DNA of 64,000 nt, from assembly GCA_039192515.1 (NCBI GenBank), contig JBCCXA010000003.1, positions 1 through 64,000 of the forward strand, given 5' to 3'. Shown in pieces: positions 9,872 through 17,865 of this stretch. The notes below the pieces were generated by a model, which worked only from the letters and a program-made list of their open reading frames with translations, was not told the DNA's origin and did no database searches. Position 1 is the stretch's first letter. Each line of letters begins with the position of its first letter. A program made the position numbers and the translations under genes. This DNA is from Verrucomicrobiota bacterium (GTDB lineage Bacteria > Verrucomicrobiota > Verrucomicrobiia > Methylacidiphilales > JBCCWR01).

Positions 9872-10759
9872 ATGCACGAAACGCTTGTCTATAACCGGCA
9901 GACGGCACAGCTTGAGCCCGAACCTTTTTTTGGTCAAAAGGCTACCGTATTTTTTCATGAAAGCCATATAGGCTTCTTCTTGATGGAGACCATTCTTCGT
10001 TGGAGATGGATTAGTGAGCTGCAAACTATTTATTATCATAAAAGAAGATCTAAAAAAGACATTCAACCCTTTATAGAAAAATACAAAGTTGATATTGCCG
10101 AATTACAAGATGAAGTAACTTCCTTTAACTCATTCAATGATTTTTTCGTTCGTAAGCTAAAGCCTGAAGCTCGTCCAATCGACTCAGACCCCAAAAAACT
10201 TATTTCCCCAGCGGATGCCAGGTTATTTGTTTATAAAATCAATCAAGATTTAATTGTACCTGTAAAGGGAGTTTCCTTTACTCTTAAACAGTTAACACGA
10301 GACCAGGAAATTGCCAAATTTTTCGAAGGGGGATTGTGCTTAATTTTTCGCCTAGCACCTATTGACTACCACCGTTTTTGCTACGTAGATGATGTCAGTT
10401 ATCAATCTCACATCACAATCAATGGCTGTTATCGCTCAGTAAATCCTATTTCACTTGGAAAGAATAAACCTGTTTTCACAGAGAACCAGCGTCAGTATTG
10501 CCTGATGCAGTCGGCTAATTTTGGCCCTATTTTACATATAGATGTTGGAGCGATTGGAGTAGGCCGGATTATTCAACACCACTTACGGGGAGGCTCTTTT
10601 GTTAAGGGCCAAGAAAAAGGCTATTTCGAATTTGGTGGCTCAACCTCAATTTTGCTCCTCAAAGAGGGTTCGGTTCGACTAGATAGTGACCTCCTAGAGC
10701 AGTCGAGTTCCGGCTATGAGACTTTAGTCCGCTATGGAGAGGCGATAGGAAGCATCTAG
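9872..10759 (+). CDS. psd: Phosphatidylserine decarboxylase (pyruvoyl proenzyme)
   Basis: Makes phosphatidylethanolamine from phosphatidylserine at the inner membrane. It is a self-cleaving proenzyme; the FGGST motif near the C-terminus predicts cleavage between Gly256 and Ser257, leaving a pyruvoyl group on the small subunit. The processing triad appears as Asp115 (SPADA), His167 (DYHRF) and Ser257. The motif usually written DYHRxH reads DYHRFC here, so the second His is Cys170. The GGST form rather than LGST is typical of the longer psd type. 295 residues with no early transmembrane segment. It follows argF by 5 bp, an unusual neighbour that suggests an operon by position rather than by pathway. 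Confidence 0.92.
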   Translation: MHETLVYNRQTAQLEPEPFFGQKATVFFHESHIGFFLMETILRWRWISELQTIYYHKRRSKKDIQPFIEKYKVDIAELQDEVTSFNSFNDFFVRKLKPEARPIDSDPKKLISPADARLFVYKINQDLIVPVKGVSFTLKQLTRDQEIAKFFEGGLCLIFRLAPIDYHRFCYVDDVSYQSHITINGCYRSVNPISLGKNKPVFTENQRQYCLMQSANFGPILHIDVGAIGVGRIIQHHLRGGSFVKGQEKGYFEFGGSTSILLLKEGSVRLDSDLLEQSSSGYETLVRYGEAIGSI

Positions 10760-10812
10760 ACTCCACTCAGCTTATCCTTGGATTTTCAAATAACCTGTAG
10801 TAAATTAACTCT

Positions 10813-11487
10813 ATGAGACAAGCATTCTTACTTGTCATGTTTTCGTTGCTTTCCTCATGTCTCTTAGCCATAGACAAAAATTTTGGGCGCGATCCAGAGG
10901 CTATATACCTAGAAGACTTGACGGGGTTAGGAGAAGTCCTTATCACACCCAGAGTAAATACTGGCATATATGCCAGACGAAATCTGCAAATATTCCTTGC
11001 CAATTTACTCAAAAATCAAAAAGCCATTCTGCTAGCTTATAATAAAGATTCTTACTATGTTCAGATCCCCAATAAGAATACAAAGGGCTGGGTAGATCCA
11101 GATGATTTGGAGCCTCTGGATAAAGAATTGATCATACAGATCGCAGAAAAATACGAGAACTACAAAAAGTTCGAGAGTGCGCTCGCAGAGAAAAGAGTCA
11201 TTCCAGGAATGACTCTAGTGCAAGTAAAGAAAATGCTTGGAAAGCCTGATAAGGAATCCTTTAGAGTTGAAGCATCTGGACGCTATGATTCTTACTCCTA
11301 CATCACCTATGAAAAGAAGGTCCGATATCAAAAAGTTCGAGACCCGTTTTCTAATAGACTAATTACTACGAGTTATGTCGAAAAGATACCTGTAGGTTCA
11401 CTCAATATACAGTTTAAGGAGGGCGAGGTCGTTTCCCTAGAGCAGACTGTGGATAATAACCGTAAAACAGACCACCGCTTTAATTAG
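10813..11487 (+). CDS. Exported SH3-like / BamE-like envelope protein, function unknown
   Basis: 224 residues. The N-terminus is a hydrophobic signal sequence ending in LLSSC, which fits a lipobox with Cys16, so a lipoprotein is possible; normal signal-peptidase cleavage a few residues later is the alternative. Residues about 45-100 look like a bacterial SH3 fold (ending in KGWVDPDDLEPL). The C-terminal part begins VIPGMTLVQVKKMLGKPDKES, the characteristic opening of SmpA/OmlA (BamE)-like domains, which help fold outer-membrane proteins or bind envelope partners. The combination suggests an envelope-located binding protein, but the ligand is unknown. It lies alone between psd and the sulfite reductase. 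Confidence 0.6.
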   Translation: MRQAFLLVMFSLLSSCLLAIDKNFGRDPEAIYLEDLTGLGEVLITPRVNTGIYARRNLQIFLANLLKNQKAILLAYNKDSYYVQIPNKNTKGWVDPDDLEPLDKELIIQIAEKYENYKKFESALAEKRVIPGMTLVQVKKMLGKPDKESFRVEASGRYDSYSYITYEKKVRYQKVRDPFSNRLITTSYVEKIPVGSLNIQFKEGEVVSLEQTVDNNRKTDHRFN

Positions 11488-11762
11488 TTTATAAAGGACT
11501 TGATACCTATTTAACCGGATTGATGCTACAGAGATTTAAAGCTCTGTAGAAGATCTTGGTCCCCACAAACACAGAGTCCCCTAGAGGTATCACCTTATTG
11601 ATGTATCTGCTTCGAGATTCTATTTCTCCCTTCTCAAACTTTACCCATCTTGTTCAACTTGTATGAAATCATCCCAGTTACAGTATGCAAAAACAAGATC
11701 TAAGCCCTAAAGCCTACTAAATTGATCAACTTTATAGACATTTAATTTGCTTTGCCCACTAA
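11488..11762 (+). other. Intergenic region with perfect 8-bp hairpin
   Basis: Between the SH3/BamE-like gene and the sulfite reductase gene. The main structure is a perfect inverted repeat, CTACAGAG (11526-11533) and CTCTGTAG (11542-11549) around an 8-nt loop, 38 bp after the upstream stop codon. It lacks a T run, so it is either a weak or factor-assisted terminator or a processed leader of the sulfite reductase transcript. No open reading frame or known riboswitch is evident in the remaining sequence. Confidence 0.45.
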
Positions 11763-13583
11763 ATGCGTTACTATATGTCACTAAACCCAATTATTTGGAA
11801 CTCGGAAAATATGGAAAAGCCATCTCCACAATCAAAAAAAGTACAAAATCTTGCTAAAAATGAAAGCATCAAGACTGCTAGTAATTACCTTCGTGGCACA
11901 CTTATAGAAGGACTGGCAGACCAAACTACTGGCTCACTTGCTGCAGATGATACCCAATTGACTAAATTCCATGGAATTTACCAACAAGATGACCGAGATG
12001 TGCGCAAGGAGCGACGTAAACAAAAGCTAGAACCTGCATTTTCCTTCATGATCCGTGTCCGTGTACCTGGCGGAGTATGCACACCCAAGCAATGGTTGGA
12101 AATGGACGAAATCGCTACAACTTATGCAAACCAAACACTCAAGCTTACAACTCGCCAGGCATTTCAGTTCCATGGAGTCATTAAAAGCAATCTGAAGACT
12201 ACTATTCAAGATATCAATAAAGCTGTGTTAGATACCATTGCAGCTTGTGGTGATGTCAATCGAAATGTCATGTGTAATCCCAATCCTTACCAAAGCACGC
12301 TTCATGCAGATGCCCTAAAAACTGCACAAGATATTAGTGACCATTTGACACCCAGAACAAAAGCTTATCACGAAATTTGGTTAACTGATGAAGCTGGTGA
12401 AAAGCACCAAGTTACAGTTGATCCAGAACATAGTAATAGGGAAGAGGAGCCTATCTATGGTAAGACTTATTTGCCGCGCAAATTTAAAATCGTTGTAGCC
12501 ATTCCACCCAGTAACGATGTCGATATTTTTGCTCATGATTTAGGTTTCATAGCCATTATTGAAGAGGAAAAAATTGTTGGCTACAACATTACGGTTGGAG
12601 GGGGAATGGGTATGACCCATGGAAATGAAAAAACTTACCCCCGCCTAGCCGATGTCATGGGATATTGTCTACCCGAGCAAGTTGTTGAAGTTGCCGAAAA
12701 AGTGGTCCTTGTACAGAGAGACTATGGAGACCGAAACGACCGTAAACATGCTCGCCTTAAATACACCATTGAGGATCACGGACTTGATTGGTTCAAGGCA
12801 GAAGTAGAGAAACGTCTAGGTTATAAATTAGAGGATCCCAAGCCTTTTCACTTTGATGACAATGGAGACCGGTATGGATGGACAGAAGACGCCAATGGTA
12901 GCCATCACTTGACACTCTTTATTACTAATGGCCGAGTTAAGGATAGCAAGGACTTGCCCATGTTAACTGGACTACGTGAAATTGCTAAAATCCATACGGG
13001 TGATTTCCGTTTGACGGCAAACCAAAACCTCATTATAGCCAACATCTCTAGCACCCAAAAACCAGCTATTAAGCAACTTCTGGAAAAGTACAATATGCAT
13101 GATACGTACGAGGCCTCGGGAATGCGCCTCAATTCAATGGCGTGCGTAGCCTTGCCTACATGTGGGTTATCTCTTGCAGAAAGTGAACGTTACCTCCCCA
13201 GCCTGATTGGCGAGCTCGAAACAGTTCTAGAAGAATGCGGGTTGAGAGATGATGCCATCACCATCCGTATGACCGGTTGCCCGAATGGATGTGCAAGGCC
13301 CTACATTGCAGAAATAGCTTTTGTCGGTCGAGGACCTTCCTCTTACAATGTTTATCTAGGAGGAGGATTTGTTGGAGACAGACTGAACAAACTATACAAG
13401 CAGTCTGTAAAGGCCTCAGAGATCAAAGGGCTATTAAAACCCGTCATTCTCGATTACGCTCAGACGCGTAAAGGAGGGGAAAAGTTTGGCGATTTTGTTA
13501 TTCGAAAAGGCTACGTGTTGGAAACAAAGGCTGGTAGAGAATTCCATGAAGACTTTAAGGAGCCAGAACCCGTTCTAGCTTAA
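11763..13583 (+). CDS. Assimilatory sulfite reductase, siroheme/[4Fe-4S] hemoprotein
   Basis: Reduces sulfite to sulfide for cysteine synthesis. The four Cys that bind the coupled siroheme-[4Fe-4S] centre are visible as Cys461 and Cys467 (C-x5-C in [10 protein letters not shown]) and Cys506 and Cys510 (C-x3-C in [11 protein letters not shown]). The segment around [15 protein letters not shown] fits sulfite reductases of the CysI/plant SiR type better than nitrite reductases. The protein has the duplicated ferredoxin-like/catalytic repeats and 606 residues, slightly longer than E. coli CysI; the first ~50 residues are lysine-rich and poorly conserved, and ATGs at codons 5 and 17 are alternative starts. 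No flavoprotein subunit (CysJ) is nearby, so the electron donor could be ferredoxin. Confidence 0.88.
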   Translation: MRYYMSLNPIIWNSENMEKPSPQSKKVQNLAKNESIKTASNYLRGTLIEGLADQTTGSLAADDTQLTKFHGIYQQDDRDVRKERRKQKLEPAFSFMIRVRVPGGVCTPKQWLEMDEIATTYANQTLKLTTRQAFQFHGVIKSNLKTTIQDINKAVLDTIAACGDVNRNVMCNPNPYQSTLHADALKTAQDISDHLTPRTKAYHEIWLTDEAGEKHQVTVDPEHSNREEEPIYGKTYLPRKFKIVVAIPPSNDVDIFAHDLGFIAIIEEEKIVGYNITVGGGMGMTHGNEKTYPRLADVMGYCLPEQVVEVAEKVVLVQRDYGDRNDRKHARLKYTIEDHGLDWFKAEVEKRLGYKLEDPKPFHFDDNGDRYGWTEDANGSHHLTLFITNGRVKDSKDLPMLTGLREIAKIHTGDFRLTANQNLIIANISSTQKPAIKQLLEKYNMHDTYEASGMRLNSMACVALPTCGLSLAESERYLPSLIGELETVLEECGLRDDAITIRMTGCPNGCARPYIAEIAFVGRGPSSYNVYLGGGFVGDRLNKLYKQSVKASEIKGLLKPVILDYAQTRKGGEKFGDFVIRKGYVLETKAGREFHEDFKEPEPVLA

Positions 13584-13608
13584 CCATCTTAAATTGAAGA
13601 TCTCTTGC

Positions 13609-14172
13609 CTAAGCGCGGCTGGTATATTTACCAGTGCGTGGGTCTACTTTAATCTTGTCACCTTCTTTGACAAAAAGAGGAACCTGGACGGTGACCCCAG
13701 TTTCTAAAGTAGCAGGTTTTAGAGCATTCGTTGCAGTATCTCCTTTAAGTCCTTCTGGTGATTCGGTAACCTCCAAGACTACTGAGGGAGGCAACTCTAC
13801 ACCTACACACCGGCCATCTATAAATACGAGATCCACTTCAGAATTTTCAGTCATGTAGTCCTTTGAAGGTCCCACAAGATCTGCAGCTAAAGTCATATTC
13901 TCATAGGACTCTAAATTCATAAAGACAAAGCTATCCCCCTCTGGATAACTATATTCCCATTTTTCAGTACTCACATTAACCAGCTCAACTGTATCACTTG
14001 TCCGAAAGCGCTCTTCTAGCTGCTTACCAGTAGATAGAGACTTTAGGGTAGCTTGCATATAGGCAGGGCCCTTGCCAGGCTTACGGTGCTCTTTTCCTAC
14101 GAGAATACAATTATCATTATTCCACTTGATCGCCTGACCAACCCTTAAATCATTTACATTAGACTTTGCCAT
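13609..14172 (-). CDS. efp: Translation elongation factor P
   Basis: tRNA-shaped factor that binds between the ribosomal P and E sites and relieves stalling at polyproline. The three beta-barrel domains are all present in the usual 187 residues. The tip loop reads HRKPGKGPAY, with Lys34 at the position that is beta-lysylated by EpmA/EpmB in gammaproteobacteria. The modification enzymes are not in this window, so the modification state is unknown. The C-terminal signature VDPRTGKY is intact. It converges with the sulfite reductase gene (25-bp gap). Polyproline-rich proteins exist nearby, for example the Pro-rich protein at 54543, but no link is implied. Confidence 0.96.
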   Translation of the reverse strand: MAKSNVNDLRVGQAIKWNNDNCILVGKEHRKPGKGPAYMQATLKSLSTGKQLEERFRTSDTVELVNVSTEKWEYSYPEGDSFVFMNLESYENMTLAADLVGPSKDYMTENSEVDLVFIDGRCVGVELPPSVVLEVTESPEGLKGDTATNALKPATLETGVTVQVPLFVKEGDKIKVDPRTGKYTSRA

Positions 14173-14264
14173 AACAACTACGAAGTAATGAAGGTGTAAT
14201 TATCCCAGCTCAAATAAGAAGTGCAAATGAAAAGTGCCGTTAGCTTCAAAATGGGTATTGGCCC

Positions 14265-15047
14265 TCAGCCAAAAACTTTATCTAGAAGGCTATCTTTTTT
14301 AGTATTCTGCAGACATTTAAGCCAAAAGCTAAAAGCCTCTTTCCAACTATTGCTCCAGCTATGGGGGGAAGAACTCAATAGCCATACTTTTTGATAATCT
14401 TCAGCTACTGGCTGAAATTTTATGTCTTTTAATAAACTTTTATCTACTTCCTTCATTCTAGCCTGAATTTCGGGAACATTATTTCCCACCACTTGGATAG
14501 GAGCATTTACTTGTCTCAAGCTTTTTAGATCAAAATTCTGTTTAGGATAAAATAAGGTAATACCAGCAACTATTTCTTGGTCTTTGACCGCGTTGATTAC
14601 AACATCAACACTTCCTCTGGCACCAATAACTAAAACTTTATCCATGCGGAAGCGCGGACTAGATTTGAAAAATTGTATTCCTGTTTGCACAGCTTTAACA
14701 GAAGTGCCCAATTCTACCCACTGTTCAAGGATCTGGGCCCCTTCTTGTGTTTGAGCCCTTTCACCATTGTAAAGATCGACTGCAAGCACAATATAACCCA
14801 AATCAGCTAGTTCTCGACACACTTTACACACAGAGCTAGTTAGGCCCCAAGAGTCCGGTGCTATGACTAAGCCCGCTTTAGGTCTTTTTTCTGGAATAAC
14901 TAAGTAACCAACATCCTCGGATCCATAGTCTCTTAATGAAATCAGCATAGCGTTATCATCATTAGGCTGATTTTGCCCTACACTGACTTGTCCGTTAGCA
15001 AGTAAAACCCACACAACAGACAACGAAATCACAAGTCTTCTCATCAT
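14265..15047 (-). CDS. Secreted dienelactone-hydrolase-fold protein lacking the catalytic nucleophile
   Basis: 260 residues with an N-terminal signal peptide (residues 1-~24, ending near SVGQN) followed by an alpha/beta-hydrolase fold of the dienelactone hydrolase type: KAGLVIAPDSWGLT, ELADLGYIVLAVDLYNG and a C-terminal PHSW with His229. In active enzymes the nucleophile elbow is G-x-C-x-G-G. Here it reads VIGARGS, placing Arg144 at the nucleophile position, and the usual G-x-x-D acid segment reads VVGNNVPE. Only the His remains. It therefore looks like a pseudoenzyme or binding protein in the periplasm. It is next to the trpG/pabA and hisF genes on the same strand, 10 bp from the former. Confidence 0.65.
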   Translation of the reverse strand: MMRRLVISLSVVWVLLANGQVSVGQNQPNDDNAMLISLRDYGSEDVGYLVIPEKRPKAGLVIAPDSWGLTSSVCKVCRELADLGYIVLAVDLYNGERAQTQEGAQILEQWVELGTSVKAVQTGIQFFKSSPRFRMDKVLVIGARGSVDVVINAVKDQEIVAGITLFYPKQNFDLKSLRQVNAPIQVVGNNVPEIQARMKEVDKSLLKDIKFQPVAEDYQKVWLLSSSPHSWSNSWKEAFSFWLKCLQNTKKDSLLDKVFG

Positions 15048-15057
15048 ATATAAGCCT

Positions 15058-15621
15058 TTATAGATCTAAAAAATTCTTCAGCAACTGCTTTCCTTGCCTT
15101 GTTAATATCGACTCTGGATGGAATTGCACACCATGTAAGGGTTTGGACGTGTGGCAAATACCCATGATTTCACCTTCTTTTGTCTCTGCAGTCACTTCTA
15201 AGCAAACTGGCAATGACTCTCTCTCCACGATCAACGAATGATATCTTGTTGCTTCAAATGGGTTGGTCAGTCCATGAAACAAACCATTATTCTGATGCGA
15301 TATCATAGAGGTTTTGCCGTGCATCAAATTAGCCGCCCTAACGACTCTCCCGCCTAAACTTTGAGCTATACACTGATGTCCCAAACAAACTCCTAAGATA
15401 GGCATCTTATGACTCAAGCTTTTTATAAGTTCATTTGAAATACCAGCTTCTTCAGGTCTACCAGGACCCGGAGAAATGACAAGATGCTTTGGGTTTATCT
15501 TTTTGACCTCATCCAAAGACACTTCATCGTGGTAGTAGACTTTTAACTCTGCCCCAAGTTCTCCAAAATACTGCACAAGGTTGTATGTAAAAGAATCGTA
15601 ATTATCAATTATCACTAACAT
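15058..15621 (-). CDS. Anthranilate / aminodeoxychorismate synthase glutaminase subunit
   Basis: Class I glutamine amidotransferase that supplies ammonia to anthranilate synthase (TrpE) or aminodeoxychorismate synthase (PabB). The nucleophile Cys is in [10 protein letters not shown], and the His-Glu pair is in GVQFHPESI. The N-terminal [16 protein letters not shown] and the [14 protein letters not shown] oxyanion segment are typical of TrpG/PabA. 187 residues, normal length. No trpE, pabB, trpD or trpC lies nearby, so it may serve both pathways and I give no symbol. It is 14 bp downstream of hisF on the same strand, a small amino-acid/folate biosynthesis group. Confidence 0.9.
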   Translation of the reverse strand: MLVIIDNYDSFTYNLVQYFGELGAELKVYYHDEVSLDEVKKINPKHLVISPGPGRPEEAGISNELIKSLSHKMPILGVCLGHQCIAQSLGGRVVRAANLMHGKTSMISHQNNGLFHGLTNPFEATRYHSLIVERESLPVCLEVTAETKEGEIMGICHTSKPLHGVQFHPESILTRQGKQLLKNFLDL

Positions 15622-15635
15622 ACCGCTATTTCGTA

Positions 15636-16403
15636 TCAGAGGTGCTCGAGCCTTACAGGCACACCCTTTTCATGGAGGAAGTCTTTTACCTGGCCAATGG
15701 TTAAAATCTCAAAATGAAATAGACTAGCAGCTAACACCGCATCGGCATTACCCTCTATGAGAACTTCTTTAAAATGCCGCAACTCTCCCGCTCCACCACT
15801 AGCAATGACAGGTATATTCACCGCACTAGAAACTGCTCTTGTTAATTCTATATCGTAGCCAGCTTTTGTCCCATCCGCATCCATACTCGTCAGAAGAATT
15901 TCCCCAGCTCCTAAATCTTCTACCCTCTGAACCCACTCTATCGCATCGAGCCTAACTGGAGTTCGACCGCCATGTGTATAAACTTCCCATCCCCCATCAA
16001 TTTTTCGCTTGGCATCTACTGCAACTACTATTGCTTGAGTTCCAAATGCTTCGGCGCCCTCTTTTACTAATTCTGGTCTATTCACAGCGGCAGTGTTCAC
16101 ACTAACCTTATCAGCACCAGCCTCTAGCATAACTCTCATATCTTGAACTTCTCTGATGCCACCTCCTACGGTCACTGGCATAAAGACACGCTCTACAGTC
16201 CTCTTTACAACATCAACCATTGTGGCCCGATTATCGCTGGAAGCGGTAATATCTAGAAAGACCAACTCATCAGCGTACTGTTTATCATATGCGATAGCAC
16301 TTTCCACAGGATCTCCAGCATCTTGTAAGCCTTTAAAATGAACGCCTTTCACCACACGACCATCTTTGACATCTAGGCAGGGAATAACTCGCTTTGCTAG
16401 CAT
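15636..16403 (-). CDS. hisF: Imidazole glycerol phosphate synthase cyclase subunit
   Basis: TIM-barrel enzyme that uses ammonia from HisH to convert PRFAR to imidazole glycerol phosphate and AICAR, linking histidine and purine synthesis. Landmarks are [19 protein letters not shown] with the catalytic Asp11, the phosphate-binding [14 protein letters not shown], and [12 protein letters not shown]. 255 residues, usual length. HisH and the other his genes are not in the window. It is the first gene of a three-gene minus-strand run (hisF, trpG/pabA-like, hydrolase-fold protein). The ATG start is about 195 bp from the divergent DUF4912 gene. Confidence 0.96.
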   Translation of the reverse strand: MLAKRVIPCLDVKDGRVVKGVHFKGLQDAGDPVESAIAYDKQYADELVFLDITASSDNRATMVDVVKRTVERVFMPVTVGGGIREVQDMRVMLEAGADKVSVNTAAVNRPELVKEGAEAFGTQAIVVAVDAKRKIDGGWEVYTHGGRTPVRLDAIEWVQRVEDLGAGEILLTSMDADGTKAGYDIELTRAVSSAVNIPVIASGGAGELRHFKEVLIEGNADAVLAASLFHFEILTIGQVKDFLHEKGVPVRLEHL

Positions 16404-16538
16404 TGTGTTTTAAGACTATGCAGAATTATCTTGGGCTAGAAGGAAATAGTCGCTTTTTTGGTATTACTAAAAACTTTTAATGAGAACCATTACAGATTTT
16501 AAAGTGCGAGTACTGAAATTAAAAATACTCCATACACT

Positions 16539-16568
16539 TTGTGCTTCCATTACAAATCCTTGTACTAT
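16539..16568 (+). promoter_or_regulatory. Candidate sigma70-type promoter of the DUF4912 gene
   Basis: TTGTGC (16539-16544), an 18-bp spacer, and TACTAT (16563-16568) resemble a -35/-10 pair. A transcript start about 7 bp on would leave a leader of roughly 24 nt carrying the GAGAGGAAA ribosome-binding site before the ATG at 16599. This is a pattern match by eye only. Confidence 0.3.
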
Positions 16569-16598
16569 TTAATTTAAGGTAATTGGTGAGAGGAAATC

Positions 16599-17813
16599 AT
16601 GTCTAAGAAAACAGAGAAATCTAAGTCTACAAATAAAGCAACTAAAGAGCCTCATACAGAATCCACCTCAGAACATAAGAGCAAGTCCGTTAAGACAGAC
16701 CCAGAAATTGTAAGTGATGATCGAATTGCTGTAGCCGTAGCCAGCAAGTTTGATGTAGGTAGCAAAGAGCAAAAGGAAGCAAGCTCAACTCACAGCAAAG
16801 TGGAACCTGCCTATGAGAACTTGGGGGAACTTCCTGATTTCTATGAAACCAGGAAATGCTTTCTGGCACCACGTGACCCATACCACCTGTTTGCTTACTG
16901 GGACCTTTCGTATAACCAAATTAAAGAATACGAAAATGCCGCTCATGATGATAAAGTGTTTATACAGCTATGCTATACAAATGGCCATCGCGTGCAGCAA
17001 GCCCAGATCTACCCCGGAAGCCGAGACTGGCACATAGATGTGCAAAAAGCTAATACAAGTTTCTACGCAGAAATAGGCTATTACCAGCCCGATGGCACCT
17101 TTTTTGTCATTTCGCGCTCATGCACCGCCACTACCCCTCCCGACCAGATGTCGCAAAACACTCAAGTAAAGTATGTAACTATACCATTTAATTTCACGTT
17201 TCGACAGCTCTCTGAGATTATCTTGGGCAAAAGCCTACCGGGCGAGGAATTAGCTGATACCCTGTCACGCCTGCAAGAAGATGGATATCCGTTCCCATTT
17301 GAGACTATGGCCAAGCGTAGACTCTCTCAAGGAGAGCAACATAAACTATTAGAAATTATGGCTGGCGAAGTAGTTCGTCGAATCAACATGGGGTCCTTTG
17401 AAATGACTGAAGTGCTACGCAGAAGGTATGCTGACCTTGTCACGAGTGGGCAATGGGAAAGCCCGGGCTTTTCACCTCATATGTCCTCATGGTTCGGTAG
17501 CAGGCATATGATGGAATTACCGGAAGATTTTTTCCTACACGTCAATGCCGAGCTCATCATATATGGAGGAACAAAGCCCGGGGCCAAAGTAAGAATTGAT
17601 GGGCAAGAAATAGATCTCAGTACTGACGGCACATTTCATTATCATTTTAATTATAAGGACGGCATTTACCATATACCGGTTGAAGCCTCTTCTACTGAAA
17701 ACAGTCAAACAAGATCAGCTCTTCTATCCTTTGCCAAAGAAAGTAATCGCTCAAATGGCACCTTCGAGACGCCACAGCTCGATAAGGCTGAACCCTTCGG
17801 CAAGGTTAAGTAA
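16599..17813 (+). CDS. DUF4912 domain protein
   Basis: 404 residues, function unknown. The first ~80 residues are Lys/Ser/Thr/Glu-rich and look disordered. Residues about 80-190 match the DUF4912 pattern, with APRDPYHLFAYWDLS and a later SRDWHIDV that recall a carbohydrate-binding or beta-sandwich fold. A helical middle section (about 200-300) precedes a C-terminal beta-rich part (ELIIYGGTKPGAKVRIDGQ) resembling an Ig-like or glucodextranase-type module. No signal peptide, so cytoplasmic. The ATG has a clear GAGAGGAAA ribosome-binding site. In some bacteria DUF4912 genes lie near glycogen-related enzymes, but none is here. It converges with the second secretin gene. Confidence 0.6.
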   Translation: MSKKTEKSKSTNKATKEPHTESTSEHKSKSVKTDPEIVSDDRIAVAVASKFDVGSKEQKEASSTHSKVEPAYENLGELPDFYETRKCFLAPRDPYHLFAYWDLSYNQIKEYENAAHDDKVFIQLCYTNGHRVQQAQIYPGSRDWHIDVQKANTSFYAEIGYYQPDGTFFVISRSCTATTPPDQMSQNTQVKYVTIPFNFTFRQLSEIILGKSLPGEELADTLSRLQEDGYPFPFETMAKRRLSQGEQHKLLEIMAGEVVRRINMGSFEMTEVLRRRYADLVTSGQWESPGFSPHMSSWFGSRHMMELPEDFFLHVNAELIIYGGTKPGAKVRIDGQEIDLSTDGTFHYHFNYKDGIYHIPVEASSTENSQTRSALLSFAKESNRSNGTFETPQLDKAEPFGKVK

Positions 17814-17865
17814 CGCTTACTAAATCAAGTGCCATTTATATTTATAATAGCCCCGTGCGCTGGAT

